From: Rhizobium sp. P38BS-XIX
GTDB taxonomy: Bacteria > Pseudomonadota > Alphaproteobacteria > Rhizobiales > Rhizobiaceae
Reading direction: 5' to 3'
Length of the DNA stretch: 64,000 bases
Assembly (NCBI RefSeq): GCF_012641435.1
Contig: NZ_JABAIJ010000001.1
Coordinates: 186,001 to 250,000 of the forward strand
Shown here: positions 32,643 to 41,033 of the stretch, piece after piece
Numbering within the stretch: the stretch's first letter is position 1
How the letters are laid out: each line of letters starts with the position of its first letter
The notes under the pieces: model-generated
Told to the model about the DNA's origin: nothing
Database searches by the model: none
The model's input: only the letters and a program-made list of their open reading frames with translations
Program-made: the position numbers and the translations under genes

Positions 32643-34211
32643 ATGGCCGGGCCAACCGAAACCTCCGTCGATCTGTCCGCTGCACTGGTGTCGGCACCGG
32701 TGTCGTTTGGACACTGGCTGGTTATCCTGCCGGTGGCACTATGCATCGGTCTGGGTGCCATATTGCTGATGCTGCGCAATCGTACGGAATGGCAGGCCTG
32801 GATCGCCATTCCCGGTCTCGTTCTGCTTGTGCTGGTCGACGTGGCTCTGCTTTGCAAGGTTTTGCGCGAAGGAGCGGTGACGATGGTCATGGGCCGCTGG
32901 CTGCCGCCCTTTGGCATTGCTTTCAGTGTCGATCTTCTCGGTGCGGCCATGGCGTTGACGGCTGCAATCGCCGCATTGGCTGCCGGCATCTATGCGCTTG
33001 GGGAGATCGGCATCAGCGGCCGCCGCTATGGCTTTTTTCCGTTCCTGATGCTGCTTCTTGCCGGCGTCAGCGGCGCTTTCCTCACGGGTGACGTCTTCAA
33101 CCTCTACGTCTGGTTCGAGGTGCTGCTGATTTCGTCCTTCGGCCTGCTCGTCCTTGGCTCGGAACGAGAGCAGATCGACGGCGCACTGAAATATGCCGTG
33201 CTTAATCTCATCGCCACCACGCTCTTTCTTGTCTGCGTCGGCTATCTCTATGCCATCTTCGGCACGCTCAACATGGCCGATATCGCCGTCAAGGCGAGAG
33301 CCGCGGATAGCACGGCGCCGTTGGCGACACTCGCCGGCCTGTTCCTGCTGGCATTCGGGATGAAGGCCGCGGCCTTCCCCGTCAATTTTTGGCTGCCGGC
33401 CTCGTACCACACGCCCCGCATCACAGTTTCGGCGCTGTTCGCCGGCCTGCTGACGAAGGTGGGGATCTATGCGCTCATCCGCGTTCTGGTCATGTTGCTC
33501 CCTGTGGAGCGAGCCGATCTCGGTTGGCTGATCGGCGTCATCGCGATAGCCACTATGCTTGCCGGCGTGTTGGGTGCGCTCGGGTCGAACGACATCCGCC
33601 GTCTGCTGGGCTATATCGTCATCTCCGGTATCGGTACGATGCTGGCGGGCGTCGCGCTCGGGAATGTCGCAGGTCTTGGCGGCGCCATCTTTTACGCGCT
33701 GCACTCGATGGTGTTGATGACCGCGCTGTATTTGGCAGCGGGACAGATTGCCCGGCTTGGTGGCAGCTTTTCGCTCGGCACGCTCGGTGGCCTTTATCGC
33801 CACAGCGGCTGGTTCGCCGGCCTTTCCCTGGTGCTGTTTTTCGCCATCAGCGGTCTGCCGCCATTCTCCGGCTTCTGGCCCAAGGTCGTGTTGGTCAAGG
33901 CCGCGCTCGCCAGCGGAGCGGGATGGCTTGCCGGCGCGATCCTGCTCACAGGCTTTCTGACCACCATTGCATTCGGACGCGTTTTTCTTTTGGCCTTTTG
34001 GCGACCAGCTGCGGAGGGTGCCACTATCGATCCCGAGCCGATCCGATGGCAGGCGGCTTTCCCGTTGCTGACGCTCACCGCATTGGTTGTCGTCTTCGGC
34101 CTCTTCCCCGAAAGACTTCTTCAACTCACTCAGCTTGCCGCAGTCGGCCTGGAACAACCCTCGGCCTATATCCATTCCGTCTTCCCGCTGCAGGCAGGAG
34201 CGGCGCAATGA
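32643..34211 (+). CDS. mrpD: Mrp antiporter subunit D
   Basis: 522 residues, NuoM/N-like with about 14 helices. Signatures: NLYVWFEVLLISSFGLLVLG, AAAFPVNFWLPASYHTPRITVSALFAGLLTKVGIYALIR (with the essential Lys of the antiporter path) and GSNDIRRLLGYIVISGIG. Starts four bases after mrpC. Its stop overlaps the mrpE ATG (ATGA). Confidence 0.95.
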   Translation: MAGPTETSVDLSAALVSAPVSFGHWLVILPVALCIGLGAILLMLRNRTEWQAWIAIPGLVLLVLVDVALLCKVLREGAVTMVMGRWLPPFGIAFSVDLLGAAMALTAAIAALAAGIYALGEIGISGRRYGFFPFLMLLLAGVSGAFLTGDVFNLYVWFEVLLISSFGLLVLGSEREQIDGALKYAVLNLIATTLFLVCVGYLYAIFGTLNMADIAVKARAADSTAPLATLAGLFLLAFGMKAAAFPVNFWLPASYHTPRITVSALFAGLLTKVGIYALIRVLVMLLPVERADLGWLIGVIAIATMLAGVLGALGSNDIRRLLGYIVISGIGTMLAGVALGNVAGLGGAIFYALHSMVLMTALYLAAGQIARLGGSFSLGTLGGLYRHSGWFAGLSLVLFFAISGLPPFSGFWPKVVLVKAALASGAGWLAGAILLTGFLTTIAFGRVFLLAFWRPAAEGATIDPEPIRWQAAFPLLTLTALVVVFGLFPERLLQLTQLAAVGLEQPSAYIHSVFPLQAGAAQ

Positions 34212-34681
34212 TCCTCTTTGTCTTCAACCTGATGCTTGCCATCGTCTGGGTCGCCATCACGGGCAGCGCATCCTTTATCAATCTGGTTTTCGGCTTCGTT
34301 CTTGCCGCAATCGCGCTCGCCATCGTCCGATCCTCTTATGGCGGCGTGCTTTATCTCGGCCGAGTTCGTCGCATCGTTGCTTTGTTGACGCTGTTTCTAT
34401 CCGAGCTCGTCAAATCGGCATGGGCCGTCTCGGTCGCCGTCATGAGTCCGAAAATGGACGTGAAACCCGGCATCTTTGCTTTCCCCTTGGCGGTGGATCG
34501 CGATTTCGAAATCGCTCTCCTCGCCAATCTGATTACCCTGACCCCCGGTACTCTGTCGGTCGATGTCTCCGACGACCGCAAGACGCTATATGTGCATGCG
34601 CTCGATTGCTCGGATCCGGATGCGATCCGGCACAGCATCGCTAATGGCTTCGAGCGCCGGATCATGGAGGCCTTTCGATGA
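34208..34681 (+). CDS. mrpE: Mrp antiporter subunit E
   Basis: 157 residues. An N-terminal membrane part ([27 protein letters not shown]) is followed by a cytoplasmic part with [19 protein letters not shown], the invariant TLTPGT motif of MrpE. The start is fixed by the ATGA overlap with mrpD; the longer open frame inside mrpD is not used. mrpF starts within its stop. Confidence 0.93.
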   Translation: MILFVFNLMLAIVWVAITGSASFINLVFGFVLAAIALAIVRSSYGGVLYLGRVRRIVALLTLFLSELVKSAWAVSVAVMSPKMDVKPGIFAFPLAVDRDFEIALLANLITLTPGTLSVDVSDDRKTLYVHALDCSDPDAIRHSIANGFERRIMEAFR

Positions 34682-35049
34682 TGGCCGCCTCTGTCGTTTC
34701 GGCTGCAGCCCTGGTCGCACTCGGCATTCTCAGCCTTGCTTTTCTGCTGACCGTTTATCGCGTCGTGGCCGGGCCGACTTTGCCGGATCGCATCCTGGCG
34801 CTCGACATGCTGGTTGCGATCGTGATCGGTTTCATCGCGGTCATCGCCATCAAGACTGGCTTCACGCTCTATATCGATATTGCTATTTCGCTCGGGCTCG
34901 TCGGATTCCTGGCCACCGTCGCCTTTGCGCGCTTCGTTCTGGCACAGGCCGAGCCTGATCCGATGCAACAATCTCCAGGCGATGAAAGAAACGAATCATC
35001 GCAAAAGAAGAGTCGCAAGAATAACAAACGAGCGAAGGGAGGGCGGTAG
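34678..35049 (+). CDS. mrpF: Mrp antiporter subunit F
   Basis: 123 residues; three helices with [20 protein letters not shown], the MrpF signature. Most MrpF proteins are about 90 residues, whereas this one carries a hydrophilic tail of roughly 30 residues rich in Lys, Arg, Gln and Ser ([20 protein letters not shown]). An ATG doublet at 34678/34681 overlaps the mrpE stop. mrpG begins at the very next base after its TAG. Confidence 0.9.
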   Translation: MMAASVVSAAALVALGILSLAFLLTVYRVVAGPTLPDRILALDMLVAIVIGFIAVIAIKTGFTLYIDIAISLGLVGFLATVAFARFVLAQAEPDPMQQSPGDERNESSQKKSRKNNKRAKGGR

Positions 35050-35418
35050 ATGGATTTGCTTTGGGCAATCGTCGTGGCTTTCATCCTTCTGGCGGGGGCT
35101 CTGTTCTCGCTCATCGCCGCCATCGGGGTCGTGCGTTTGCCGGATCTCTATAGCCGCATGCATGCCGCCTCGAAGGCAGGAACCGTCGGCTCCGGTCTTT
35201 TGCTACTAGCGGTCGGTATTCATTCGCAGGACATGTCGATATTGGCGAGAGCCTTGGCCGGCTTTGTTTTTTTCGTGCTGACGGCGCCGATCGCAGCGCA
35301 TCTCCTGGCGCGCGCATCCCACAAGGCCGGACACCATCTGACCGAGCCGTCCGTACGGGATGAATTGCGGTTGCAGGAGCAGATCGCGAAACGCGAGTAT
35401 CGGAAAAGGCGTCAATAA
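35050..35418 (+). CDS. mrpG: Mrp antiporter subunit G
   Basis: 122 residues with three helices and the MrpG core [30 protein letters not shown]. The C-terminal tail of about 30 residues is charged ([17 protein letters not shown]). Last gene of the operon; no terminator hairpin is visible in the following 100 bases. Confidence 0.93.
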   Translation: MDLLWAIVVAFILLAGALFSLIAAIGVVRLPDLYSRMHAASKAGTVGSGLLLLAVGIHSQDMSILARALAGFVFFVLTAPIAAHLLARASHKAGHHLTEPSVRDELRLQEQIAKREYRKRRQ

Positions 35419-35943
35419 ACGCAAAGATTGTCGAAGAAGCAATAGTGGTTCGTCTCTTTAGTTATCTATTTTTTAGTAGATGAATTTTTTGCAAAGAAAT
35501 GTTTGGATTAAAAACTGGACATTTGGGTAAAGAGTGCTAATTCAGATTCAAGTAGAGTTCTGATGTTGAGTTAGTCTCAGCCGGGTTTAAGCTCTCAATG
35601 CTTTTAACTTTCTTGGGGAAAAGCTGAGAAAAACTTTCCTGCGGTTAACGATTGGAGATCATTTTGATGGTCGCTAATCCTGACATCAGACAGTAAGAGG
35701 GCGGCTTTCGTTGCGCGAAGTCTAGGGGTGGATTTCGCGCGATAAGAAATATGGCGTTATGCACCGTTCTTTTGCTGGTCGCTGCTACGAATGCGGGCAA
35801 TACGCTTTTGCGGCTTGCCCGGCGTTACGGGACTTGGGGATCAACCGATTTCTAGGCTGTGCGCGGATCTTTCAGCAACGTTGTGCCTGACGCGCTCTCT
35901 TGAGGCGCGGCGCAGCAAGCAAGCCGATGAACAGGAGAACGAA
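35419..35943. other. Long mucR upstream region
   Basis: 525 bases without a convincing gene. The first 220 bases are clearly AT-richer, with several TTTTT, TATTTTTTAG and ATTTGGGTAAA tracts; the last 250 return to normal composition and end in AGGAG seven bases before the mucR ATG. MucR-type proteins are known to bind AT-rich DNA and to repress their own gene, so this segment is a likely autoregulatory region (inference). No mrp terminator or small RNA could be assigned with confidence. Confidence 0.5.
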
Positions 35944-36375
35944 ATGTCAGATACGGCCCTTGGCAATGGGCAGGAATTACTGGTTGAACTGACGGCCGAT
36001 ATCGTCGCGGCCTATGTCAGCAACCATGTCGTACCGGTCAGCGACCTTCCGAATTTGATTTCCGACGTACATTCCGCCTTGAGCAACACCTCTGTTCCGG
36101 CCCCTGCCGTTACCGTGGTTGAAAAGCAGAAGCCGGCCGTATCCGTCCGTAAGTCGGTCCAGGATGACCAGATCACTTGCTTGGAATGCGGTGGCAGCTT
36201 CAAGTCTCTGAAGCGCCATCTGATGACCCACCATGGTCTCTCGCCCGAAGAATATCGCGAGAAGTGGGATCTGGCTGCCGATTATCCGATGGTTGCGCCG
36301 GCTTATGCAGAAGCGCGCTCCAGGCTCGCGAAGGAAATGGGCCTCGGCCAGCGCCGCAAGCGTGGCGGCCGCTGA
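35944..36375 (+). CDS. mucR: MucR/Ros family zinc-finger regulator
   Basis: 143 residues. The N-terminal oligomerisation region ([35 protein letters not shown]) is followed by the prokaryotic zinc finger C79-x2-C82-x9-H92-x3-4-H and the [15 protein letters not shown] helix. MucR/Ros proteins are H-NS-like repressors controlling exopolysaccharide, motility, cell-cycle and symbiosis genes. The ATG has AGGAG at seven bases. A strong terminator follows. Confidence 0.93.
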   Translation: MSDTALGNGQELLVELTADIVAAYVSNHVVPVSDLPNLISDVHSALSNTSVPAPAVTVVEKQKPAVSVRKSVQDDQITCLECGGSFKSLKRHLMTHHGLSPEEYREKWDLAADYPMVAPAYAEARSRLAKEMGLGQRRKRGGR

Positions 36376-36399
36376 GAGCTTCAAGAAATTCTCAAATAA

Positions 36400-36432
36400 A
36401 AAACCCGGCTCTCGAGCCGGGTTTTGTTTTTT
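36400..36432 (+). terminator. Rho-independent terminator of mucR
   Basis: AAAACCCGGCTC (36400-36411) and GAGCCGGGTTTT (36414-36425) pair perfectly around TC, followed by GTTTTTT. It lies 25 bases after the mucR stop. Confidence 0.9.
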
Positions 36433-36562
36433 AATCTATAGAAATATTTCGAGAATTCTGCGCAGTTAGCCAATTGAAGCTATCATAGGGGAAGAAGGGG
36501 AGAATTTATACATCTCTCCACATGCACCTGACGCGGTTGGCAGCAAGGCTTCTTCGACTTCC

Positions 36563-36985
36563 TCAAGCGGCAGCTCGTATGCTGGCTTCCTCACGGATGC
36601 GTTTGACCATCGAGCGCAATCCATTGGCGCGCTGCGATGAAAGATGCTCGACCAGTCCGATCTTGCCGAAGATGTCGATTGCGTCGAGCGTGGCGATTTC
36701 GAAGGCTGGCTTGCCGGAATAGGTGGCAAGCACGATCGCCACCAGCCCGCGCACGATATGAGCGTCTGAATCACCTTCGAATGTCAGTATCGGATTGTCC
36801 GGGTCACCGGAGACATGCGTGACGAGCCAGACCTGGCTTGCGCAGCCCTGCACCTTGTTTTCCAAAGTCCGCTTGTCCTCGGGCAGATCGGGGAGCGCCT
36901 TGCCAAGTTCGATCACATAACGATAGCGATCCTCCCATTCGTCCAGAAAGGAAAAGTCGTCGATGATCTTTTCAAGCGCAGTCAT
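36563..36985 (-). CDS. sufE: SufE family sulfur-acceptor protein
   Basis: 140 residues from the ATG at 36985. The motif ENKVQGCASQVWLV carries the cysteine that takes persulfide sulfur from a SufS-type desulfurase, and SDAHIVRGLVAIVLATYSGK is the second conserved block. SufE stimulates iron-sulfur cluster assembly in the cytoplasm. No other suf gene is near, as is common for the solitary sufE copies of rhizobia. Confidence 0.92.
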   Translation of the reverse strand: MTALEKIIDDFSFLDEWEDRYRYVIELGKALPDLPEDKRTLENKVQGCASQVWLVTHVSGDPDNPILTFEGDSDAHIVRGLVAIVLATYSGKPAFEIATLDAIDIFGKIGLVEHLSSQRANGLRSMVKRIREEASIRAAA

Positions 36986-37052
36986 TGTATCCGTCCAGAT
37001 TATCCATTGTCTCTGGATATAGGCGAAAGCCTGACGGATTTGAACCCGCAAC

Positions 37053-37089
37053 AAAAAAGAACGCCGCAGAGCAGGTTTGCTCGCGGCGT
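37053..37089 (-). terminator. Rho-independent terminator of the DUF5330 gene
   Basis: Minus strand: ACGCCGC-GAGCA-AACC-TGCTC-T-GCGGCGT followed by TCTTTTTT, a 12-pair stem with one bulge, 26 bases after the stop codon. Confidence 0.88.
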
Positions 37090-37114
37090 AAGTGGAGGGC
37101 AAGTTCGATCAGTG

Positions 37115-37591
37115 TCAGGTCCGCGGGCGCGGCATCGGCAGAGGTATGAAAGACGGCAGCTTCACGGTTCCGGTGACGACCGCGTCGGCCGTTTCCGTAT
37201 TCATGATGCGTTTCGCCGGCATCGGCTGTGTTGTCGCTGCGATCTGCTCGCCGGAGGCGTGCAGGGTCGCGGTGGCGACGGAGGCGTTGGAAGCCTGATC
37301 CTTGAAGTGATGGCCGAGCATGTCATAGGCAACCCGTGCACCATCGCTGACCTGATATCCAAGGGCGGTCAGTGTTTCCCCGCCTTTCGTGCAGACTTCC
37401 GGCTTCTCGCTGCACATGGCGCCGACATATTGAACGACGCCTGAGGCTGCGGAGATGGCGTCGGACACTTGAACCGCGGGTTCGCCTGCCGGACGGGGAT
37501 TGCCGTCGGGCTTTGCAAATATCGGCAGGAACATGAGAACCAGTGAGAACCAGAACCCCGCTCTAATAAGAAACCACATTTCCTTGCCCAT
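37115..37591 (-). CDS. DUF5330 family protein
   Basis: 158 residues; N-terminal hydrophobic segment WFLIRAGFWFSLVLMFLPIF (signal anchor), then AVQVSDAISAASGVVQYVGAMCSEKPEVCTKGGETLTALGYQ with two cysteines, typical of DUF5330. The rest is disordered and Thr/Pro-rich, and the last part is PSFIPLPMPRPR. Role unknown, probably at the periplasmic face of the inner membrane. The start could be ATG 37591 or 37579, each weakly supported. Confidence 0.82.
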   Translation of the reverse strand: MGKEMWFLIRAGFWFSLVLMFLPIFAKPDGNPRPAGEPAVQVSDAISAASGVVQYVGAMCSEKPEVCTKGGETLTALGYQVSDGARVAYDMLGHHFKDQASNASVATATLHASGEQIAATTQPMPAKRIMNTETADAVVTGTVKLPSFIPLPMPRPRT

Positions 37592-38007
37592 CCTCTCTGA
37601 CGTTCGGCTCGTTTGCCGATTCGGACTGACCCGTCCGATGTGGCTTGAAACCTATCCGGCAGAGGACAACATCGCTTTTCAAAACTTCGCGGCATTTTCG
37701 GCAAATTTGATTCAAATTTTATCTTTCCGAATTCGCCGCGGATTTAGCTCAAATTGTAGCGATTGCTGTTAAGCATGTCTCGTCCGATCCTGTTGATATG
37801 CAGGGCTTTGCGAGGTTTCATCTTTCTACAAAAGTTAACGCGCGGCGGAAATCTAAATAAAATCCGTTGCTTACCCGCTGTTAACCACAAAAAACAAAGG
37901 TGCCGCTTTCTGCGCCAAAACGGGATTTTGCCGCCTTTTCGGCCGAGCGGCGGGTTCTCTCTTTATTCTTTCCTTAAGTCGCGAAGGCCTATTGTGCAGT
38001 CCAATAA
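37592..38007. other. Intergenic region of 416 bases before divJ
   Basis: No coding frame is persuasive. Two TTAAC elements occur (AAAGTTAACGCGC and CCGCTGTTAACCAC); the second has CTTA seven bases before TTAAC and so resembles half of a CtrA box (TTAA-N7-TTAAC). A GC-rich stretch (AACGGGATTTTGCCGCC) precedes the kinase. I see no other structure. Confidence 0.4.
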
Positions 38008-39585
38008 GTGACCGTTTTGACGGGTTGTAGTGTGCGCGTATTGAGTGACATGGCTGTCGGGGCTGGAGCCTTCGTAGACCGGGTGGGCGGAAGCTGGCTC
38101 TCCCGGACGAGCGGGAATGGCGAAGTCCGCACGCAAGAATTGGCGATCCTGCGCCGGCTGGCGCTTGCCTCTTCCGTGGCGCTTTTTGCAGTTCCTGCGG
38201 CTCTTTCTTTGATTACCAGTCCGGCAGTGGCTTTGCCCGCCGGTGTCGCCACCGTCTGCGCCGGCTTCCTGTTTTCCGCCGTGGGCAGCATTGCGCTATC
38301 GCGCCAGAAACCCGTTCCCCAATCCGCCGGAGCTGTGATCGTCGAACATCGCGATCTGATGCTCGAGGCTGCGTTCGGTCTTGTCCTGCTGCTGGACCCG
38401 CAGGGAAGTGTGACGACGGTCGGCGGTCGTGATCGGGCCGAGTTTCTGAGCTGGATGCGCAATCCGCTCGGCCGCGGCTTTATCGAGCAGATCCACGTCT
38501 CGGACCGCATCGTATTCCTGCAGGCGATCGACGTGCTGCGCCAGGGTAGGGATGCATTCAGCGTCGATCTGCGTCTCGAGCGTTCGGCCGTGATCGGCGG
38601 CGATGAGCAATTCGTCCATGTACGCATGGAATTGACCGCCCGCCGCGACGGCGAAGAGCGTCTGACATCGATCATCAGCCAACTGCGGGACATATCGCGA
38701 GATCAGCAGCTCCGCGAGGATGCGGCGCGCAAGACCGCGGAAGCGGAATCGGCGAATGATGCCAAGTCGCGTTTCCTTGCGGCCGTCAGCCACGAGTTGC
38801 GGACGCCGCTCAACGCGATCCTGGGCTTCTCCGATATTCTCAGCGGCGAGTATTTTGGCAAACTCGAAAACAATCGTCAGCGCGAATATGTCGGCCTGAT
38901 CCGTCAGTCCGGTGCTCATCTCTTGTCGGTTGTGAACACCATGCTCGATATGAGCAAGATTGAGTCGGGCCGTTATGAGCTGCTGCTCGAATCCTTCTCG
39001 ATCGAAGAGTCCATCGCTACATGCGAAGCCATGCTGGCGCTGCAGGCCAGGGAAAAGGGGCTCACCCTTTCGAGCAGGGTTCAGCGCGGTCTGGCCGATA
39101 TCGTGGCCGACCAGCGCGCCATCCAGCAGATCCTGATCAATCTCGTCGGCAATGCCATCAAGTTCACCGATGCGGGCGGCGCGGTAACCGTCGATGCGAC
39201 TTTGGCGGATGGCATGCTGAAGCTCTCGGTCGGTGATACCGGCATCGGCATTGCAAGTGATAGGCTGGCCTCGCTGGGGCAGCCTTTCGTGCAGATCCAG
39301 AACGACTATACCCGCCGCTACGCTGGTACAGGCCTCGGCCTGTCATTGGTCAAGGGACTTGTGGCCTTGCATGGCGGCAACTTCTCCATAGCCAGCGCCC
39401 CGGGCGAGGGCACGGTGATTACAATTCTTATTCCGTTCGACGGTGCGGGCGTCGCGGCTGTGCAACAGCCTGTGGATGCCAATCGCCCGGTCGATTTTCC
39501 GCCACGCCTGAAACATACCGTCGAGATGAATGAAGGGCGAAACGAGGAAGGGATGAATGGCCCCGCAAAAGCGAAAATCGCCTAA
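38008..39585 (+). CDS. divJ: Membrane sensor histidine kinase, DivJ-like
   Basis: 525 residues from GTG 38008 (the true start may be ATG 38050). Two hydrophobic segments (about 48-95) are followed by a PAS-like domain, a HisKA domain with the H-box [20 protein letters not shown] (phospho-His near residue 262) and a HATPase_c domain with NLVGNAIKFTD, DTGIGIASD and GTGLGLSLVKGL. The H-box is of the DivJ/PleC/PdhS type that signals to DivK and PleD in cell-cycle control. From memory, S. meliloti has DivJ in a similar gene order; the symbol is therefore probable, not certain. The next gene overlaps its 3' end by 29 bases. Confidence 0.7.
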   Translation: MTVLTGCSVRVLSDMAVGAGAFVDRVGGSWLSRTSGNGEVRTQELAILRRLALASSVALFAVPAALSLITSPAVALPAGVATVCAGFLFSAVGSIALSRQKPVPQSAGAVIVEHRDLMLEAAFGLVLLLDPQGSVTTVGGRDRAEFLSWMRNPLGRGFIEQIHVSDRIVFLQAIDVLRQGRDAFSVDLRLERSAVIGGDEQFVHVRMELTARRDGEERLTSIISQLRDISRDQQLREDAARKTAEAESANDAKSRFLAAVSHELRTPLNAILGFSDILSGEYFGKLENNRQREYVGLIRQSGAHLLSVVNTMLDMSKIESGRYELLLESFSIEESIATCEAMLALQAREKGLTLSSRVQRGLADIVADQRAIQQILINLVGNAIKFTDAGGAVTVDATLADGMLKLSVGDTGIGIASDRLASLGQPFVQIQNDYTRRYAGTGLGLSLVKGLVALHGGNFSIASAPGEGTVITILIPFDGAGVAAVQQPVDANRPVDFPPRLKHTVEMNEGRNEEGMNGPAKAKIA

Positions 39586-40585
39586 GGGAAGAGGCAGAGG
39601 CAAGCGCAAGCAAGCCGGGCTCGCTTCCCGCGGAGTGGTTGCCCTGGGCAGTCTCAGCCTGCGCGGGGGCACTGCGCTCGGCGGTTTTGGTCTTCGCGGA
39701 GCTGGCGCTTTTGCGGGCTTGCTCGGCGGCGCGGTCGGCCGTCACCCGGCGATTGCCGGCGGCATTGCTCTGTTCCTGGGGGTTTTCGGCTTCGTGACCG
39801 CCAATGCGCTTTGGTATCAGCCGGGCGCGCATCCGTCGCCGCTTCTGCGCACCCGCGATCCTGGAGCTCCCTACCAGATTCCCGGACGCCGGTCGTTTCT
39901 GCATGCACAGCAGGCGGATGCCGGGAACGTCACCACGTTCCGCATCGAGCGGCAGGATTCGATCACCAGTTCCGCGCCGACCTCCAGCGGGCAGGCGGCA
40001 GCGCCATCGGCGGCCCAGCCTGCTGCAACGCCATCGAAGCTGGTTGCCGATGTCCAGGCAGAGCTCATTCGCCATGGCTTGTACGATGGCGCAGCGGATG
40101 GTGTGCCAGGTTCGCGCACGTCGGCTGCCATTCTTTTCTTCCAGGAAGCCTCCGGTCTGCCGCAGACCGGCGCGCCGACGCCGGAACTGCTGGCCGCTCT
40201 CAAGGCTAGCAATGCCGCGAGTGCCGCGCCTGCTGCCAAAACAACCGCTTCTGTGGTTCCATCGCAGCGCCCCATCAACGTCTCGGCCACGGCCGATGCC
40301 ATCGACCCCGTGGCTGCAGCCATTCAGAACGCCGAAAAGACCATGAAAACGGGTGCCGTGGCGCCCAGGCCCGTGGCAGGCGATGCTGTGAACAAGGTCA
40401 ATCTGGTCATGCAGATCCAGAAGGGTCTCAGCAATATCGCCTACAGCAATGTCAGCATTGACGGTGTCGCCGGGGAACAGACGAAAGCTGCCATCCGCCG
40501 GTTCCAGAAGCATTATCGCCTGCCTGAAACGGGCGAACCGAATATGGTCGTCCTGAAAAAGCTGCAGGATATCGGCGCGCTTTAA
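39557..40585 (+). CDS. Membrane-anchored peptidoglycan-binding protein
   Basis: 342 residues. A basic, Gly-rich cytoplasmic N-terminus (KRKSPKGRGRGKRKQ) leads to one membrane helix (IAGGIALFLGVFGFVTANALW, about 66-86). The periplasmic part has two PG_binding_1 modules: LVADVQAELIRHGLYDGAADGVPGSRTSAAILFFQ and VMQIQKGLSNIAYSNVSIDGVAGEQTKAAIRRFQ. It starts inside the divJ reading frame (AAGGG before the ATG), so expression is coupled to the kinase. A role in linking the wall to cell-cycle signalling is inference. Confidence 0.88.
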   Translation: MAPQKRKSPKGRGRGKRKQAGLASRGVVALGSLSLRGGTALGGFGLRGAGAFAGLLGGAVGRHPAIAGGIALFLGVFGFVTANALWYQPGAHPSPLLRTRDPGAPYQIPGRRSFLHAQQADAGNVTTFRIERQDSITSSAPTSSGQAAAPSAAQPAATPSKLVADVQAELIRHGLYDGAADGVPGSRTSAAILFFQEASGLPQTGAPTPELLAALKASNAASAAPAAKTTASVVPSQRPINVSATADAIDPVAAAIQNAEKTMKTGAVAPRPVAGDAVNKVNLVMQIQKGLSNIAYSNVSIDGVAGEQTKAAIRRFQKHYRLPETGEPNMVVLKKLQDIGAL

Positions 40586-40633
40586 TCCCTTGCTTTAATT
40601 GCCTCACGCACGCGTCGCCGCTATAGCTCGGCG

Positions 40634-40993
40634 ATGAGATTGCGCAGCGACATCTTCGTATCCGCCATAACCCGCCGCCTGTTCGCGCGGGGTGACTTTG
40701 CGGCTGTCGAGCGCAAAGGCCAAGAGCAGGCGGGCGCTATCTTCATCCGGCAGCGGTTCCGCGATGGGTTTGAAACGCTCTATGCGCCGGCGCCGCAAAG
40801 TTTCTTCGATGAGGAGCAAGGCGGCAATCGTCTGTTCGAAGTGCGCATCGATCGCAAGGAACCGTCCGAAGTCCGTGAAGCGCTCGACCGGGAGATCAAG
40901 TTCGACCCCGATTTGTGGATTATCGAACTTGAGACGGATGATATCGGCGATATCGTCCCTTTGGCTGAGGTACGGCCAAACCCCTTGGGTTAA
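40634..40993 (+). CDS. DUF1491 family protein
   Basis: 119 residues, ATG 40634. The opening RLRSDIFVSAITRRLFARGDFAAVERKGQEQAGAIF and DPDLWIIELE are characteristic of DUF1491, a small alphaproteobacterial cytoplasmic family without known function. It follows the peptidoglycan-binding gene by 48 bases and probably belongs to that transcript. Confidence 0.88.
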   Translation: MRLRSDIFVSAITRRLFARGDFAAVERKGQEQAGAIFIRQRFRDGFETLYAPAPQSFFDEEQGGNRLFEVRIDRKEPSEVREALDREIKFDPDLWIIELETDDIGDIVPLAEVRPNPLG

Positions 40994-41026
40994 AGCGCGT
41001 CGCGCCCTCTGGCGCGAGATGCGCTT
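40993..41026. terminator. Bidirectional hairpin between convergent genes
   Basis: AAGCGC-GT-CGCGCC-CTCT-GGCGCG-AGAT-GCGCTT: 12 base pairs with an internal loop, starting in the DUF1491 stop codon and ending eight bases before the stop of the DUF2336 gene. No T run, but its position fits a shared 3' end structure. Confidence 0.6.
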
Positions 41027-41033
41027 GCTGCCG

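Noticed and set aside
32739..34208. 489-codon open frame antisense to mrpD
   Set aside because: Shadow of a hydrophobic gene, with extreme Gln/Arg/Glu content and no recognisable domain.
37021..37060. tRNA-like T-arm (GGGTTCAAATCC on the minus strand)
   Set aside because: The stem around the loop does not pair beyond two bases, no anticodon arm or acceptor stem follows, and the next bases form the terminator of the DUF5330 gene.
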